In this document: positions 39,916-48,486 of the stretch, piece by piece
Layout of the letters: each line of letters starts with the position of its first letter
Numbering within the stretch: position 1 is the first letter of the stretch
NCBI GenBank assembly: GCA_905339155.1
Contig: CAJPFJ010000004.1
Location: 1-64,000 of the forward strand
Source: Methanosarcinales archaeon
GTDB taxonomy: Archaea > Halobacteriota > Methanosarcinia > Methanosarcinales > Methanoperedenaceae
DNA length: 64,000 nucleotides
Direction: 5' to 3'
The notes under the pieces: model-generated
What the model was told of the DNA's origin: nothing
The model's database searches: none
Seen by the model: only the letters and a program-made list of their open reading frames with translations
Translations under genes and position numbers: made by a program

Positions 39916-42666
39916 ATGAAAAAGAAAATAATATTTGGAATAGGAATTTTGATATCCCTCCTGGCGCTGGCAGGAACAGGAAGCGCACGTTTTGCATATG
40001 CTTCAGATTGCGGCCATTGTCACGATGGTTATCCAACACCTTTAACAGCAAATGGTATATTTTTTAACGACACGCATAAATTTGATGGTATCGCAAGGCC
40101 AATTTCAGGCACTAGCTGTACCGAATGTCATATAGATCCAGGGAATGCGGTTACCGGGAATTTTACTTTGACTGGTGCTGGTACCTCTTATAATGTGACG
40201 CATAGATATAATAGCACGACATTGGGTTCTAGATTTCTTTCATCTCCCGGATGTGGAAATTGCCATGTCGACGCACTCGGAAAAGATTTCTCCATGAAAT
40301 CGGGCAATAGAACATACCTGACATCTTCGGTATGCCAGGATTGCCATAAAGCTAAGTATGACAACTGGACAAACACAATGCATCGCGTCATGTTAACGCC
40401 AAAAGATACTGCTGAAGCAATGGGTCTTCCAACACCGTGGGTTGGATGGGCTAATATATCCTACGTAATAGTCTCAAAGCCAGCTCTGGAATATATCAAC
40501 TCAACGGGATATTTCCTTACAGAAAATGGTTCATATGAAAGCGAACTTAAGGAATTTGAAAATGGCACTCACGCAGGCGGCACATACGGCACCTGTGGAA
40601 GATGCCATACTACTGGCTGGAATACCAGCGGTTGGAATGCAAGCCTTTTGAATGGTATATTACCAGGCATAAACGGAACCTTTAGCGAGCCGGGAATTGC
40701 CTGTGAGAGATGTCATATGGCTGGAGGTAACGGACATCAGGTAGTTGTTAATTATTCCGGGGATTTATGTCGCGAATGCCATACTGGCGGAACACATGGA
40801 ACTGGCTGGGAAAATGGTCTCCATGCGCCGCCTCCATTTGAAATCGGCAGCAATTGTATGTTCTGCCATTCTTCCTTTGATCAATATAAGAATCAGAATG
40901 TGACAGAGGAGAATGCTACTGGAGTAACATGTGGCGTGTGTCACAATATCCATGATATGACCGATGACCAATATGGACCATTATATTCTCCAGGCGGTTA
41001 CAATACAACAATAGCGTCAGACATTAAAGTCGCGAAGTTAAGTTTCTTCAATGCAACTGCTTCGATAGCTTCAGGCACAGATGTATTCGATATCCTTATT
41101 TCACCTGCCCTTTTATATAATGGAACGGATTCCAGTAGAAAAGACTCAAGCTACGGTACTGCCCCAATAAATGTTACAGGCGCCATATCCAATGTATTGT
41201 GCTCCAAATGCCATTATAGGCATGGGCTTGGCCATATGGCCGGGGTGAATCTGTCACATGGCACAGCGAGCGACCCTGATAATGCGGCTTCGTGCATAGA
41301 TTGCCACATGGAAAAGGCAGGAAGCGATGAAAGGACTGTAATGAAAAAACATGCTCTTGATCCATTGGCGTATGTGAACAATTCATGCGGCGGCAACACA
41401 AAATGCCATGAAACAAGCAGCCAGAATCTGAGCAATAGTTTGGAATCAATTGTCCCGGTGCAAAGCGAATGGGAAGGAACTGCACATAATGACAAAGAAA
41501 CAAGCTTAAACCACTCAAACCCTAATAGTAGTTTCTATCGGAGTATCAACGCAACCACTGGGGTCGTTACTATCAAATCAAGAGCAAACTCTTGCCTCAA
41601 ATGCCATTCGCCGTTCGACTGGAACCCGGCGACAGCAGAATCAATCACTACCACTGCCCAACTGTCTGAGGATTTCAAGGGCATAGTATGTGCAGTTTGT
41701 CATAACATCCACGATATGGGCAACTCGATCACAGAATCCAGCGGAAAGAAATATAGCTGGTACAATAGGGATGGAGTATATACTACCAGGTACAAAGCTA
41801 ATTATACGCTGATGGCAGACACCACTGAGCTATGCGGCAATTGTCATTCAAACATTAGATATGGCAATACAGGACCGGGGTGGGCAAGTGATACTGCCAC
41901 AACTCCGATATCACAGCATGGTTTCCCGGCAAAGGATGTATTCGTGGGCTCGTGGAAACAATCAAGTATTCTGGGCTTTGAGTGTATAGATTGCCACATG
42001 TATACCAATAAGACAAATGCCTCAGGAGGCGTACTGAACGATACCGAAAAGATAATGGGACACAGTTTCGTAGTGAATGCTACGGGTCTTCAGAACACTT
42101 CGAACTGCAACACGTGCCATGTAGAAGGTTCAATCCTGGGTTCGATTCCCAGCGTGATTGAGGAGATCCAGGCATCTACCCAAAACAAGTGGAATACCAC
42201 AAATATAACAGTTAGGAACGCTTTGGCAAATATTAATAGCTCTACCGGTCAGAAGAACCTGAGCCGTTATCAGATTGCCCAGGCATACTGGAATCTCAAA
42301 CTTGTGGAAAATGATGAAAGTTGGGGTGTGCACAACCCATCCGGAACAGATCAGTTGCTTGATGATGCAGCAACACTTGCGATCGCAGCCAATGCATCTC
42401 TGGGCAGAGGTAATACCACTGTTCAGCTATATGCAGGCTGGAACCTTGTGTCGCTCAACGAAACACCAGCATCCACAGCGCCACTATCGGTAATGTCTTC
42501 GGTATCAAGCAATTTAACCCGAGTAATTGGCTATAATTCGACTGGCAAGGTATATATGATCTATGACCCGGCGAATGTAAACCAGTCGCTAAATACTCTG
42601 ACAAGGATGGTCAAGACCGAAGGCTACTGGATAAATGTAGAATCAAATTGTGTTTGGGTGGTATAA
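39916..42666 (+). CDS. large multiheme c-type cytochrome (16 CxxCH plus one CX5CH)
   Basis: A 916-residue secreted cytochrome. The signal peptide ends near residue 25-29. I count 16 CxxCH sites: CGHCH, CTECH, CGNCH, CQDCH, CGRCH, CERCH, CRECH, CMFCH, CGVCH, CSKCH, CIDCH, CLKCH, CAVCH, CGNCH, CIDCH and CNTCH. One extra CX5CH site (CGGNTKCH) lies between the 11th and 12th of the CxxCH list. The CQDCHKAKYDNW to CERCHMAGGNGH segment resembles cytochrome c554-type haem domains; CIDCHM followed by a distant His is seen twice. The last 90 residues form a GWNLVS/GYW domain shared with the LamG protein. No membrane anchor is seen. It is likely an extracellular conduit. Ribosome binding site AAGGAG before 39916. 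Confidence 0.92.
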   Translation: MKKKIIFGIGILISLLALAGTGSARFAYASDCGHCHDGYPTPLTANGIFFNDTHKFDGIARPISGTSCTECHIDPGNAVTGNFTLTGAGTSYNVTHRYNSTTLGSRFLSSPGCGNCHVDALGKDFSMKSGNRTYLTSSVCQDCHKAKYDNWTNTMHRVMLTPKDTAEAMGLPTPWVGWANISYVIVSKPALEYINSTGYFLTENGSYESELKEFENGTHAGGTYGTCGRCHTTGWNTSGWNASLLNGILPGINGTFSEPGIACERCHMAGGNGHQVVVNYSGDLCRECHTGGTHGTGWENGLHAPPPFEIGSNCMFCHSSFDQYKNQNVTEENATGVTCGVCHNIHDMTDDQYGPLYSPGGYNTTIASDIKVAKLSFFNATASIASGTDVFDILISPALLYNGTDSSRKDSSYGTAPINVTGAISNVLCSKCHYRHGLGHMAGVNLSHGTASDPDNAASCIDCHMEKAGSDERTVMKKHALDPLAYVNNSCGGNTKCHETSSQNLSNSLESIVPVQSEWEGTAHNDKETSLNHSNPNSSFYRSINATTGVVTIKSRANSCLKCHSPFDWNPATAESITTTAQLSEDFKGIVCAVCHNIHDMGNSITESSGKKYSWYNRDGVYTTRYKANYTLMADTTELCGNCHSNIRYGNTGPGWASDTATTPISQHGFPAKDVFVGSWKQSSILGFECIDCHMYTNKTNASGGVLNDTEKIMGHSFVVNATGLQNTSNCNTCHVEGSILGSIPSVIEEIQASTQNKWNTTNITVRNALANINSSTGQKNLSRYQIAQAYWNLKLVENDESWGVHNPSGTDQLLDDAATLAIAANASLGRGNTTVQLYAGWNLVSLNETPASTAPLSVMSSVSSNLTRVIGYNSTGKVYMIYDPANVNQSLNTLTRMVKTEGYWINVESNCVWVV

Positions 42667-42687
42667 ATGCCCAAACCTTTCTTTTTG
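42653..42687 (+). terminator. hairpin with T-rich tail after the first cytochrome
   Basis: TTTGGG (42653-42658) pairs with CCCAAA (42670-42675), followed by CCTTTCTTTTT and then the ribosome binding site of the next gene. It overlaps the cytochrome stop (TAA 42664-42666). It could attenuate transcription between the cytochrome and the PGF-pre-PGF gene. Confidence 0.5.
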
Positions 42688-42697
42688 GAGGGATATA

Positions 42698-43753
42698 ATG
42701 AATAAAGGTTTTTTAATTATTTTACTCTTGTTCCTTATTCCAATAGCCCATGCTGATGGACCCCCTGTGACTTTTTACAATGGTTATGTGACCTCTGACG
42801 GTGTCATCAAAAATGCAAATGCCCTGGTAACTGTTGTTGATTCATCGGGTAATATGCTCGATAGTAAAACGAGTCTGGCGGATGGCTCATATATGGTCGC
42901 GGTACCGTGGGACGATTCATCGACATCACTGGATGAGGGTGTAGTAAGCGGAGAAACCATTTATTTCAAAGTGAATGGGACGACTTATACCTCAAGGACT
43001 ATTGACGCTATGGGATCAAATGGCAGGCTTGACCTTGCACCAGGTTCTACATCAGGTGGATCTTCAGGTGGATCTTCAGGTGGATCTTCAAATGGGGGTA
43101 GCGGTGGCGGAGGCTCTTCCTCACCCGAAACCTTTGAAAACATTGTGAATAAAGAATCAAGAGATGAAATACTCACAAAAGATGTTCCGAAGACTTACAG
43201 TTTCACGACAAAGGAACTTCCAGTCTCCGCGATAATTATAACCAGCAATATAAGCACAGCCACTATAAATGTCATGGTTGAGCTTTTAAAGACCAGATCC
43301 AATATAGCGAAAAATGATCCACCCGGAAATGTATATAAATATCTCAATATCTGGGTTGGTACTTCAGGTTATGCGATCCCGAAAAACATAAAAGAAGCAG
43401 TAATAAAATTCAAGATCGAGAATTCCTGGATAGCCTCACAGGGTATTAAGGAAACAGATATTGTAATGCACAGATGGGACGGAACACAGTGGGTGCCGCT
43501 TGTTACAGAAAAAAAGACGGGCGACAACACATATACTTTCTATGAGGCAAAGACCAATGCCTTCTCACCATTTGCTATCACAAGTGTCAATGCGGCGCCT
43601 GCAGCATTGGACGAGACAACGCCAATAGCGCCTGCACCAACCGGGGAACAGGAAACGCCTGCTCCCACACCAACAAAAAAGGCGCCAGGATTCGGTCTTG
43701 TTCTTACCATAGCAGGCTTGATGGCTTTTGTCTTAAGAAAGAGAAGTAAATAG
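42698..43753 (+). CDS. PGF-pre-PGF and PGF-CTERM surface protein
   Basis: Starting at ATG 42698 (ribosome binding site GGAGG) the protein is 351 residues. It has a signal peptide (2-19), an N-terminal beta-sandwich (VTFYNGYVTSDGVIKNANAL, MVAVPWDDSS, GETIYFKVNGTTYTSRT), a Gly/Ser linker with three direct SSGG repeats, a PGF-pre-PGF domain (VPKTYSFTTKELPVSAIII, LNIWVGTSGYAIPKNIKEAV, FKIENSWI, WDGTQWVPL, FSPFAITSV) and a Pro/Thr stalk. The tail APGFGLVLTIAGLMAFVLRK is a bona fide PGF-CTERM signal, the substrate of ArtA. An upstream frame from 42650 overlaps the cytochrome stop and is not used. It is a paralogue of the protein at 38441 and differs mainly in the anchor. Confidence 0.88.
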   Translation: MNKGFLIILLLFLIPIAHADGPPVTFYNGYVTSDGVIKNANALVTVVDSSGNMLDSKTSLADGSYMVAVPWDDSSTSLDEGVVSGETIYFKVNGTTYTSRTIDAMGSNGRLDLAPGSTSGGSSGGSSGGSSNGGSGGGGSSSPETFENIVNKESRDEILTKDVPKTYSFTTKELPVSAIIITSNISTATINVMVELLKTRSNIAKNDPPGNVYKYLNIWVGTSGYAIPKNIKEAVIKFKIENSWIASQGIKETDIVMHRWDGTQWVPLVTEKKTGDNTYTFYEAKTNAFSPFAITSVNAAPAALDETTPIAPAPTGEQETPAPTPTKKAPGFGLVLTIAGLMAFVLRKRSK

Positions 43754-43764
43754 CCTTCTCTTTT
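43738..43764 (+). terminator. hairpin terminator after the PGF-CTERM gene
   Basis: AAAGAGAAG (43738-43746) and CTTCTCTTT (43755-43763) form a perfect stem around the stop codon TAA, followed by TCTAACTTTTTTT. A typical intrinsic-type signal. Confidence 0.65.
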
Positions 43765-43858
43765 CTAACTTTTTTTAATACTAAGATTAATATGACTTAT
43801 GAACATATCATCATAATGGAGAATTCATTTATTAGGCGGGAATTCAGGAATTAAAACA

Positions 43859-46800
43859 ATGAAAAAAATCCTTTTCCTACTGGCATTATTTGTTTCTCTT
43901 ACGTTCGCATATACTGGCAGCGCAATTGAATGCATGATATGCCATGAATATGACTCTCTAAGTTTTCCTCTTATAAACACATCCTTTTTCGGGGTCCACA
44001 TAAATGTAAATTTAACCGGAGGGTCAGGAAATCTAACAAGCCAGGATTGCACAGAATGCCATTATTCGGTCAATACTTCATCCTCCCATAAATTCCCTGT
44101 ATCAAAATTTCCGGTATTAACGTACACTTGTGAGGACTGCCATATCGACGGGATAATTTCGACAGCTCCGAAAGTTAATAATCATAACAGGAAAGGCAAT
44201 GTGTCTGTGACAGCATCATGCGCCGATTGTCACAACAAAACATCAAATATCTTCAAATACAGCGCCAATGCAAGCGCTGCCCACTATGGAACAAACGCAA
44301 GCTTTGGCTTATCTCCGGGAAAGAATTACTGCGCTTTCTGCCATCAAAATACTTCAACCATTTACAGGGATGTAATGCTAAACCAGACAAATAATTTTTT
44401 AGGCAACCACACATCAGCCACAATCAATCCCTCCCATTCCGGGGGGAACCCCGATTGCACAACCTGTCACCGGACGGACAGGATACATGGTCCCAACCTG
44501 ACAAAGCCCCTTCCTGATTCAGTCTTCTGCAATAATTGTCACAGGTTCGACCTGTTTCAAAAGAATATGCATGCAGGGAAGGTAGAATGTATAAGATGCC
44601 ATGCTAGCACGATTTCAGATATCCATAATATAAAATATTTGCTTCCGAATGGAACATATCGTAGTGTAAACGGCACAGGTTGTGGGAATTGTCATGATTT
44701 CAGGCTGGCGCCCCCTTTCTTCAGACTTTTGTTCTCGACTGCGAACTGCACTACCTGCCACCTGGGGAACGGCATAATAAAATTTGCAGACGCGCCGCGC
44801 TTTGTTTCGCCATTGAATCACAGTTCAAATCCTGCTTCCGGAGGATTGTGGAACGGCACACAGGCCGCTTACTGGGACAGCCAGGTTGGTGCCTGCTATT
44901 ATTGCCATGGTCAAAAGCTTCATGATACAAATCCTCTTGGAAACGTCTCGAATATCAAGGCGGGTAACTCCCTGAACCAGAGCATTACAAATACAAGTTT
45001 CTGGTGCGCCAACTGTCATTACCAGAGCGATAATGTGCCACCAAATTATTTTTATAATGCTACCTCCTATGCTCCCCTGCCGCCTGAAATCCGGAATAAT
45101 TCCAGGCTTGTTCCCGCGCAGGCATCTGATGGGACTACTTTCTATAACCATTCACTCAGTGAATATTCGGATGAAACATGCAGGATATGCCATGCAGTAA
45201 ATTCCCCGGCCACAACTGCTTTATTCATTCATAATGTTGGCGCAGGCGGAGGAGGGCCAAATTGCATTTCCTGCCATGATAGCAGAGGTGGAGGTGCCCC
45301 TGCCGATAAGAGAATAGATATCGTTTCATTTAATTTGAGCGAGCATAATGGCCTGAATGGCGGCGGGAATGGCGCATGCTGGGCATGTCATGGCGATGGA
45401 ACCCGGCCTTCGGGACATCCTGCGGGTTATAAGTCACCAAAGAAGTGCAGCAATGATGAGTGTCATTCCCTTGACCAGGAATTTCGCGCCCCAATGATCT
45501 ATTCACATTTCAGGAATGCAAGCCTGATTGACAACCCGGACAATGCCGTTAATTATAATGTAACAACCAGTAACCAATGCCAGGAATGCCATATAAACAG
45601 CGTAAATTCCCAGGGCAGGAACATAAATTCAACTGTATCTCATTTTGCTTCAGGCGATCTGTTTGATAGTATCAATTGTATTTACTGCCATCTTAATGAG
45701 GACAATTCAAAGACGTGGGGGAATGCTACGTTGATATACAAGAACAGGACAGCGCTTATAGAACTCAACAGGGAAAATAACAAATTCAGCGCTATGGAGG
45801 GGGGGTCTGTGGACTTTGGTTTTGGTTTCAGTCTCAAAATACTTGAAGTCTCATCGGTCAGGAGCAGCGTGCTGATAGAACTTATAAAAGAAAATATAAT
45901 TGTAGATAAGAGCCTTATTGGAATTGGAAATTATACATACGAGGAGTACTTGATTATCGACAACGGAAGTGTGAAAGTTCCTGTAATTGTAATTAATATC
46001 ACAGGCATATTTAAAGGAAATGATACTGGCTTTATCCAGTTTGAAGGTTTCAGGTTAAAAAGAGTCCATCCTGAGAAAAAAGTCACATCATGCTATTCAT
46101 GTCATGTGAAAGCAATGCCAAAAGCAATATATAAAGTGATTGAAAGGGCAAGCGGTGAGAAAGATGAAATCTATTATACGAAAGAAACTGTCAATTTTAC
46201 CGATAATAAAATTTTCGATGAAAATGTTGTTCTTCAATTATTAGGCTTACTCACAGACAAAGACCTGCATGTGACCATCCAGCCGGAAAAACGCAGGTCG
46301 CTTTATGAAGGAGAAGCCTGGAATATCTCGGAAGGAACAAGCCTTCTGGTCAGGGGAGTGGATACCAAAAACGAAGTGGTTTTCCTCCAGCTGCACAGTG
46401 GCGATTATTTTTATGAGGATATAGTAAAAAGGGGAGGTATATTTGAATTCACCCCGGAAATTAATTATATCGGGAACCGACCCAAAAATATCACGATTTT
46501 CAGGGCGAAAGTGTCGGGAATAATCCAGGCAAAGCCAAAGAATATGGTAATTATTGAGGATGTGGTTGCCCTGTCACCTGAAATCAAGAAAATATTGGCT
46601 AACCAGACGCTTTTTGGTTATAATACAAGCTGGCTATGGGAAAATTCAACCATTAACGTTGGTAAAATCCCTGATAATTTCCATTCCCCACAGCTCTTTG
46701 ATGGCGGGAACGGTGGAGGCAATTGTCTTTCCTGCCACGGGGCGGAGGGCTTTTCACAGAAAAAAGTATTCTCGCTCGGAAAGCATGATTCACTGAACGG

Positions 46801-47413
46801 CGGGGGGAACAATGCCTGCCGCGCATGCCACGGCGGGACGAAGGATATACTGGCACATCCTGCCGGTTACAGGACGCCGAGGAACTGCTTAAGTTGTCAT
46901 GCAGCTACCAATGATAATTATGGCGCAGTGTACATAGGCGACGAGGAGCATAAGAATGAAAAGTGTGAAGCCTGCCATGTATCAAATATCCATGAAATTA
47001 CCGCGCTGCATATGACGCCCTCAGTTAAAAAAATATCAATTACGAAAGAAAATAACACGAACGTGTTGAGAGCATCGGTATCTGCCGGATATAAAATGAG
47101 AGTAAGAGATGCCAGGTATTACATTGATACGCCGCTTAACAAATCCGGGATGTATCCGGTAGATGGGGTTTTTAATTCACAGGCAGAGGATGTATTTGCT
47201 CAATTAGATATATCAGGATTATCACAGGGAAAACACCGGGTTTTTGTTGAAGCCATGGAGAGAAATAACAACTGGGGTGTGCCATCTTCACTGGAATTCA
47301 CAATAGAGGGTCTGGATTTGAAATCCGGGGAGGAAAAAAAGACAAGTATGCTCACAATGGCAAATACGCTGGCAGTATTACTGATCGCTTCTGTTTTGAG
47401 GCGTTTTAAATAA
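43859..47413 (+). CDS. very large multiheme cytochrome with S-layer-like insert (22 CxxCH plus one CX4CH)
   Basis: A 1184-residue secreted cytochrome, signal peptide about residues 1-21. I count 22 CxxCH sites and one CX4CH (CSNDECH). Haems 1 to 18 (including the CX4CH) lie in residues 25-620; then comes about 400 residues with only one CYSCH, then four more sites (CLSCH, CRACH, CLSCH, CEACH) near residues 955-1045. The haem-poor stretch (residues 625-950) resembles Methanosarcinales S-layer domains: VDFGFGFSLKILEVS, VLIELIKENIIVDKS, YEEYLIIDNGS and later SLLVRGVDTKNEVVFLQL. The end is a likely Ig-like domain and a C-terminal hydrophobic anchor (NTLAVLLIASVLRRFK). S-layer-fused cytochromes are known from ANME archaea and could carry electrons through the S-layer. 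The 3' end overlaps the convergent two-CW gene. Confidence 0.92.
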   Translation: MKKILFLLALFVSLTFAYTGSAIECMICHEYDSLSFPLINTSFFGVHINVNLTGGSGNLTSQDCTECHYSVNTSSSHKFPVSKFPVLTYTCEDCHIDGIISTAPKVNNHNRKGNVSVTASCADCHNKTSNIFKYSANASAAHYGTNASFGLSPGKNYCAFCHQNTSTIYRDVMLNQTNNFLGNHTSATINPSHSGGNPDCTTCHRTDRIHGPNLTKPLPDSVFCNNCHRFDLFQKNMHAGKVECIRCHASTISDIHNIKYLLPNGTYRSVNGTGCGNCHDFRLAPPFFRLLFSTANCTTCHLGNGIIKFADAPRFVSPLNHSSNPASGGLWNGTQAAYWDSQVGACYYCHGQKLHDTNPLGNVSNIKAGNSLNQSITNTSFWCANCHYQSDNVPPNYFYNATSYAPLPPEIRNNSRLVPAQASDGTTFYNHSLSEYSDETCRICHAVNSPATTALFIHNVGAGGGGPNCISCHDSRGGGAPADKRIDIVSFNLSEHNGLNGGGNGACWACHGDGTRPSGHPAGYKSPKKCSNDECHSLDQEFRAPMIYSHFRNASLIDNPDNAVNYNVTTSNQCQECHINSVNSQGRNINSTVSHFASGDLFDSINCIYCHLNEDNSKTWGNATLIYKNRTALIELNRENNKFSAMEGGSVDFGFGFSLKILEVSSVRSSVLIELIKENIIVDKSLIGIGNYTYEEYLIIDNGSVKVPVIVINITGIFKGNDTGFIQFEGFRLKRVHPEKKVTSCYSCHVKAMPKAIYKVIERASGEKDEIYYTKETVNFTDNKIFDENVVLQLLGLLTDKDLHVTIQPEKRRSLYEGEAWNISEGTSLLVRGVDTKNEVVFLQLHSGDYFYEDIVKRGGIFEFTPEINYIGNRPKNITIFRAKVSGIIQAKPKNMVIIEDVVALSPEIKKILANQTLFGYNTSWLWENSTINVGKIPDNFHSPQLFDGGNGGGNCLSCHGAEGFSQKKVFSLGKHDSLNGGGNNACRACHGGTKDILAHPAGYRTPRNCLSCHAATNDNYGAVYIGDEEHKNEKCEACHVSNIHEITALHMTPSVKKISITKENNTNVLRASVSAGYKMRVRDARYYIDTPLNKSGMYPVDGVFNSQAEDVFAQLDISGLSQGKHRVFVEAMERNNNWGVPSSLEFTIEGLDLKSGEEKKTSMLTMANTLAVLLIASVLRRFK

Positions 47414-47776
47414 AATAGTCTGGATGATAATATTTGATCCCTCTTCTTTTTTGACCTTTTTAAAAAAAATACATGATCTGCAGGATAATTGAGTTTTAGC
47501 AAAAAGTCCCTGTATTTTTTTTTTGGAACAAAAAGTGCCTGAAACAGCCCAGCATATCCTGCCGCCGTTTTTCCCTCCATTCAATCCATCCACGGATGTG
47601 TCGATCGACGCCGGACAAATACCTGATATAGCCGCCTTTTCTCCCCCGGCTTCCCTTCCGCATTTTATTACCTCCCAGCAATTCGGTTTTAATGAAGGAT
47701 TTTGTGTTATATTTCCAGGTTTACCATTGATATTCCTTTTTAACAATCCTGCTCTTTCCAATAGATTTACTAACAT
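47378..47776 (-). CDS. two-CW domain protein (cysteine-rich)
   Basis: A 132-residue protein whose core is NCWEVIKCGREAGGEKAAISGICPASID, then GLNGGKNGGRICWAVSGTFCSKK and LSCRSCIFFKKVKKEEG. These are the two CW motifs and conserved cysteines of the two-CW domain family found mostly near signalling genes in bacteria and archaea. It may bind a metal or iron-sulfur cluster, but the function is unknown. The ATG at 47776 has GAGGAAGTG upstream. Its 3' end overlaps the cytochrome gene by 36 bases (convergent). It sits beside a nitroreductase and a sensory cluster. Confidence 0.82.
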   Translation of the reverse strand: MLVNLLERAGLLKRNINGKPGNITQNPSLKPNCWEVIKCGREAGGEKAAISGICPASIDTSVDGLNGGKNGGRICWAVSGTFCSKKKIQGLFAKTQLSCRSCIFFKKVKKEEGSNIIIQTILFKTPQNRSDQ

Positions 47777-47905
47777 GATCCACTTCCTCTATTAACTATC
47801 CACTTATATTATAAGACGTCAGGATAATTAAATATTACTGGAAATTCGATTGTAGAATCCCATGCTGTCAAGTTGGAGTGTATATTATAATTATAGTTCA
47901 CGCTA

Positions 47906-48424
47906 TTACCAGGTTTCCCAGTGAACAAGCCGTTCCATAGCGATTCTTGGCGGCGTAGCGGGCTGTTCATCCGGATATCCAACAGGTATTATCGCAACAG
48001 GTAATGTTTTATCCGGGATTCCGAGAAGCTCGCTGACCGCGTTCTCATCAAAAGCGCCGATCCAGCATGTACCAAGGCCCATAGAGTGAGCCGCAAGAAG
48101 AATATTCTCGATGCCTGCAGTAGCATCCTGTGTCGCATAAAGTTCTCCCCTTGATCTATATATCCGGGATGAGCGCTCAATATTCGCAACAACAACTATA
48201 ACAACAGGCGCTTGCTCAATGAAAGACTGGCCAAGAGCCGCTTTTACTAATTTTTGTTTTGTAATTTTGTTGGTAATTATTATGAAATCCCGCGCTTGCA
48301 GGTTTCCCGCTGATGGCGCCATCTGGGCTGCGTTCAACAAATCTTCAATTATCTCTTTTCCAATAGCAAGGTCTTTGAATTTCCTGATAGACCTTCTCCC
48401 TTTGATAACATCAATGCAATCCAT
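47906..48424 (-). CDS. nitroreductase family flavoprotein
   Basis: A 172-residue FMN protein of the nitroreductase fold: IKGRRSIRKFKDL (FMN-binding Arg-Arg-S), AAQMAPSAGNLQARDFIIITN, QDATAGIENILLAAHSMGLGTCWIGAFDE and LGIPDKTLPVAIIPVGYPDE. The length is usual for short NADH/nitroreductase-like enzymes in archaea. It would reduce an unknown substrate with NAD(P)H. The ATG 48424 follows AGGTCAT. It is transcribed toward the two-CW gene but 130 bases separate them. Confidence 0.88.
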   Translation of the reverse strand: MDCIDVIKGRRSIRKFKDLAIGKEIIEDLLNAAQMAPSAGNLQARDFIIITNKITKQKLVKAALGQSFIEQAPVVIVVVANIERSSRIYRSRGELYATQDATAGIENILLAAHSMGLGTCWIGAFDENAVSELLGIPDKTLPVAIIPVGYPDEQPATPPRIAMERLVHWETW

Positions 48425-48486
48425 TATATGACCTCATAATTGAAATGAATATCAAACAATATAAAATAACCTAAAAAAGCAATAAT

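Noticed and set aside
42650-42697. N-terminal extension of the second PGF-pre-PGF protein
   Set aside because: It overlaps the cytochrome stop and lacks a ribosome binding site, while ATG 42698 has GGAGG and starts a proper signal peptide.
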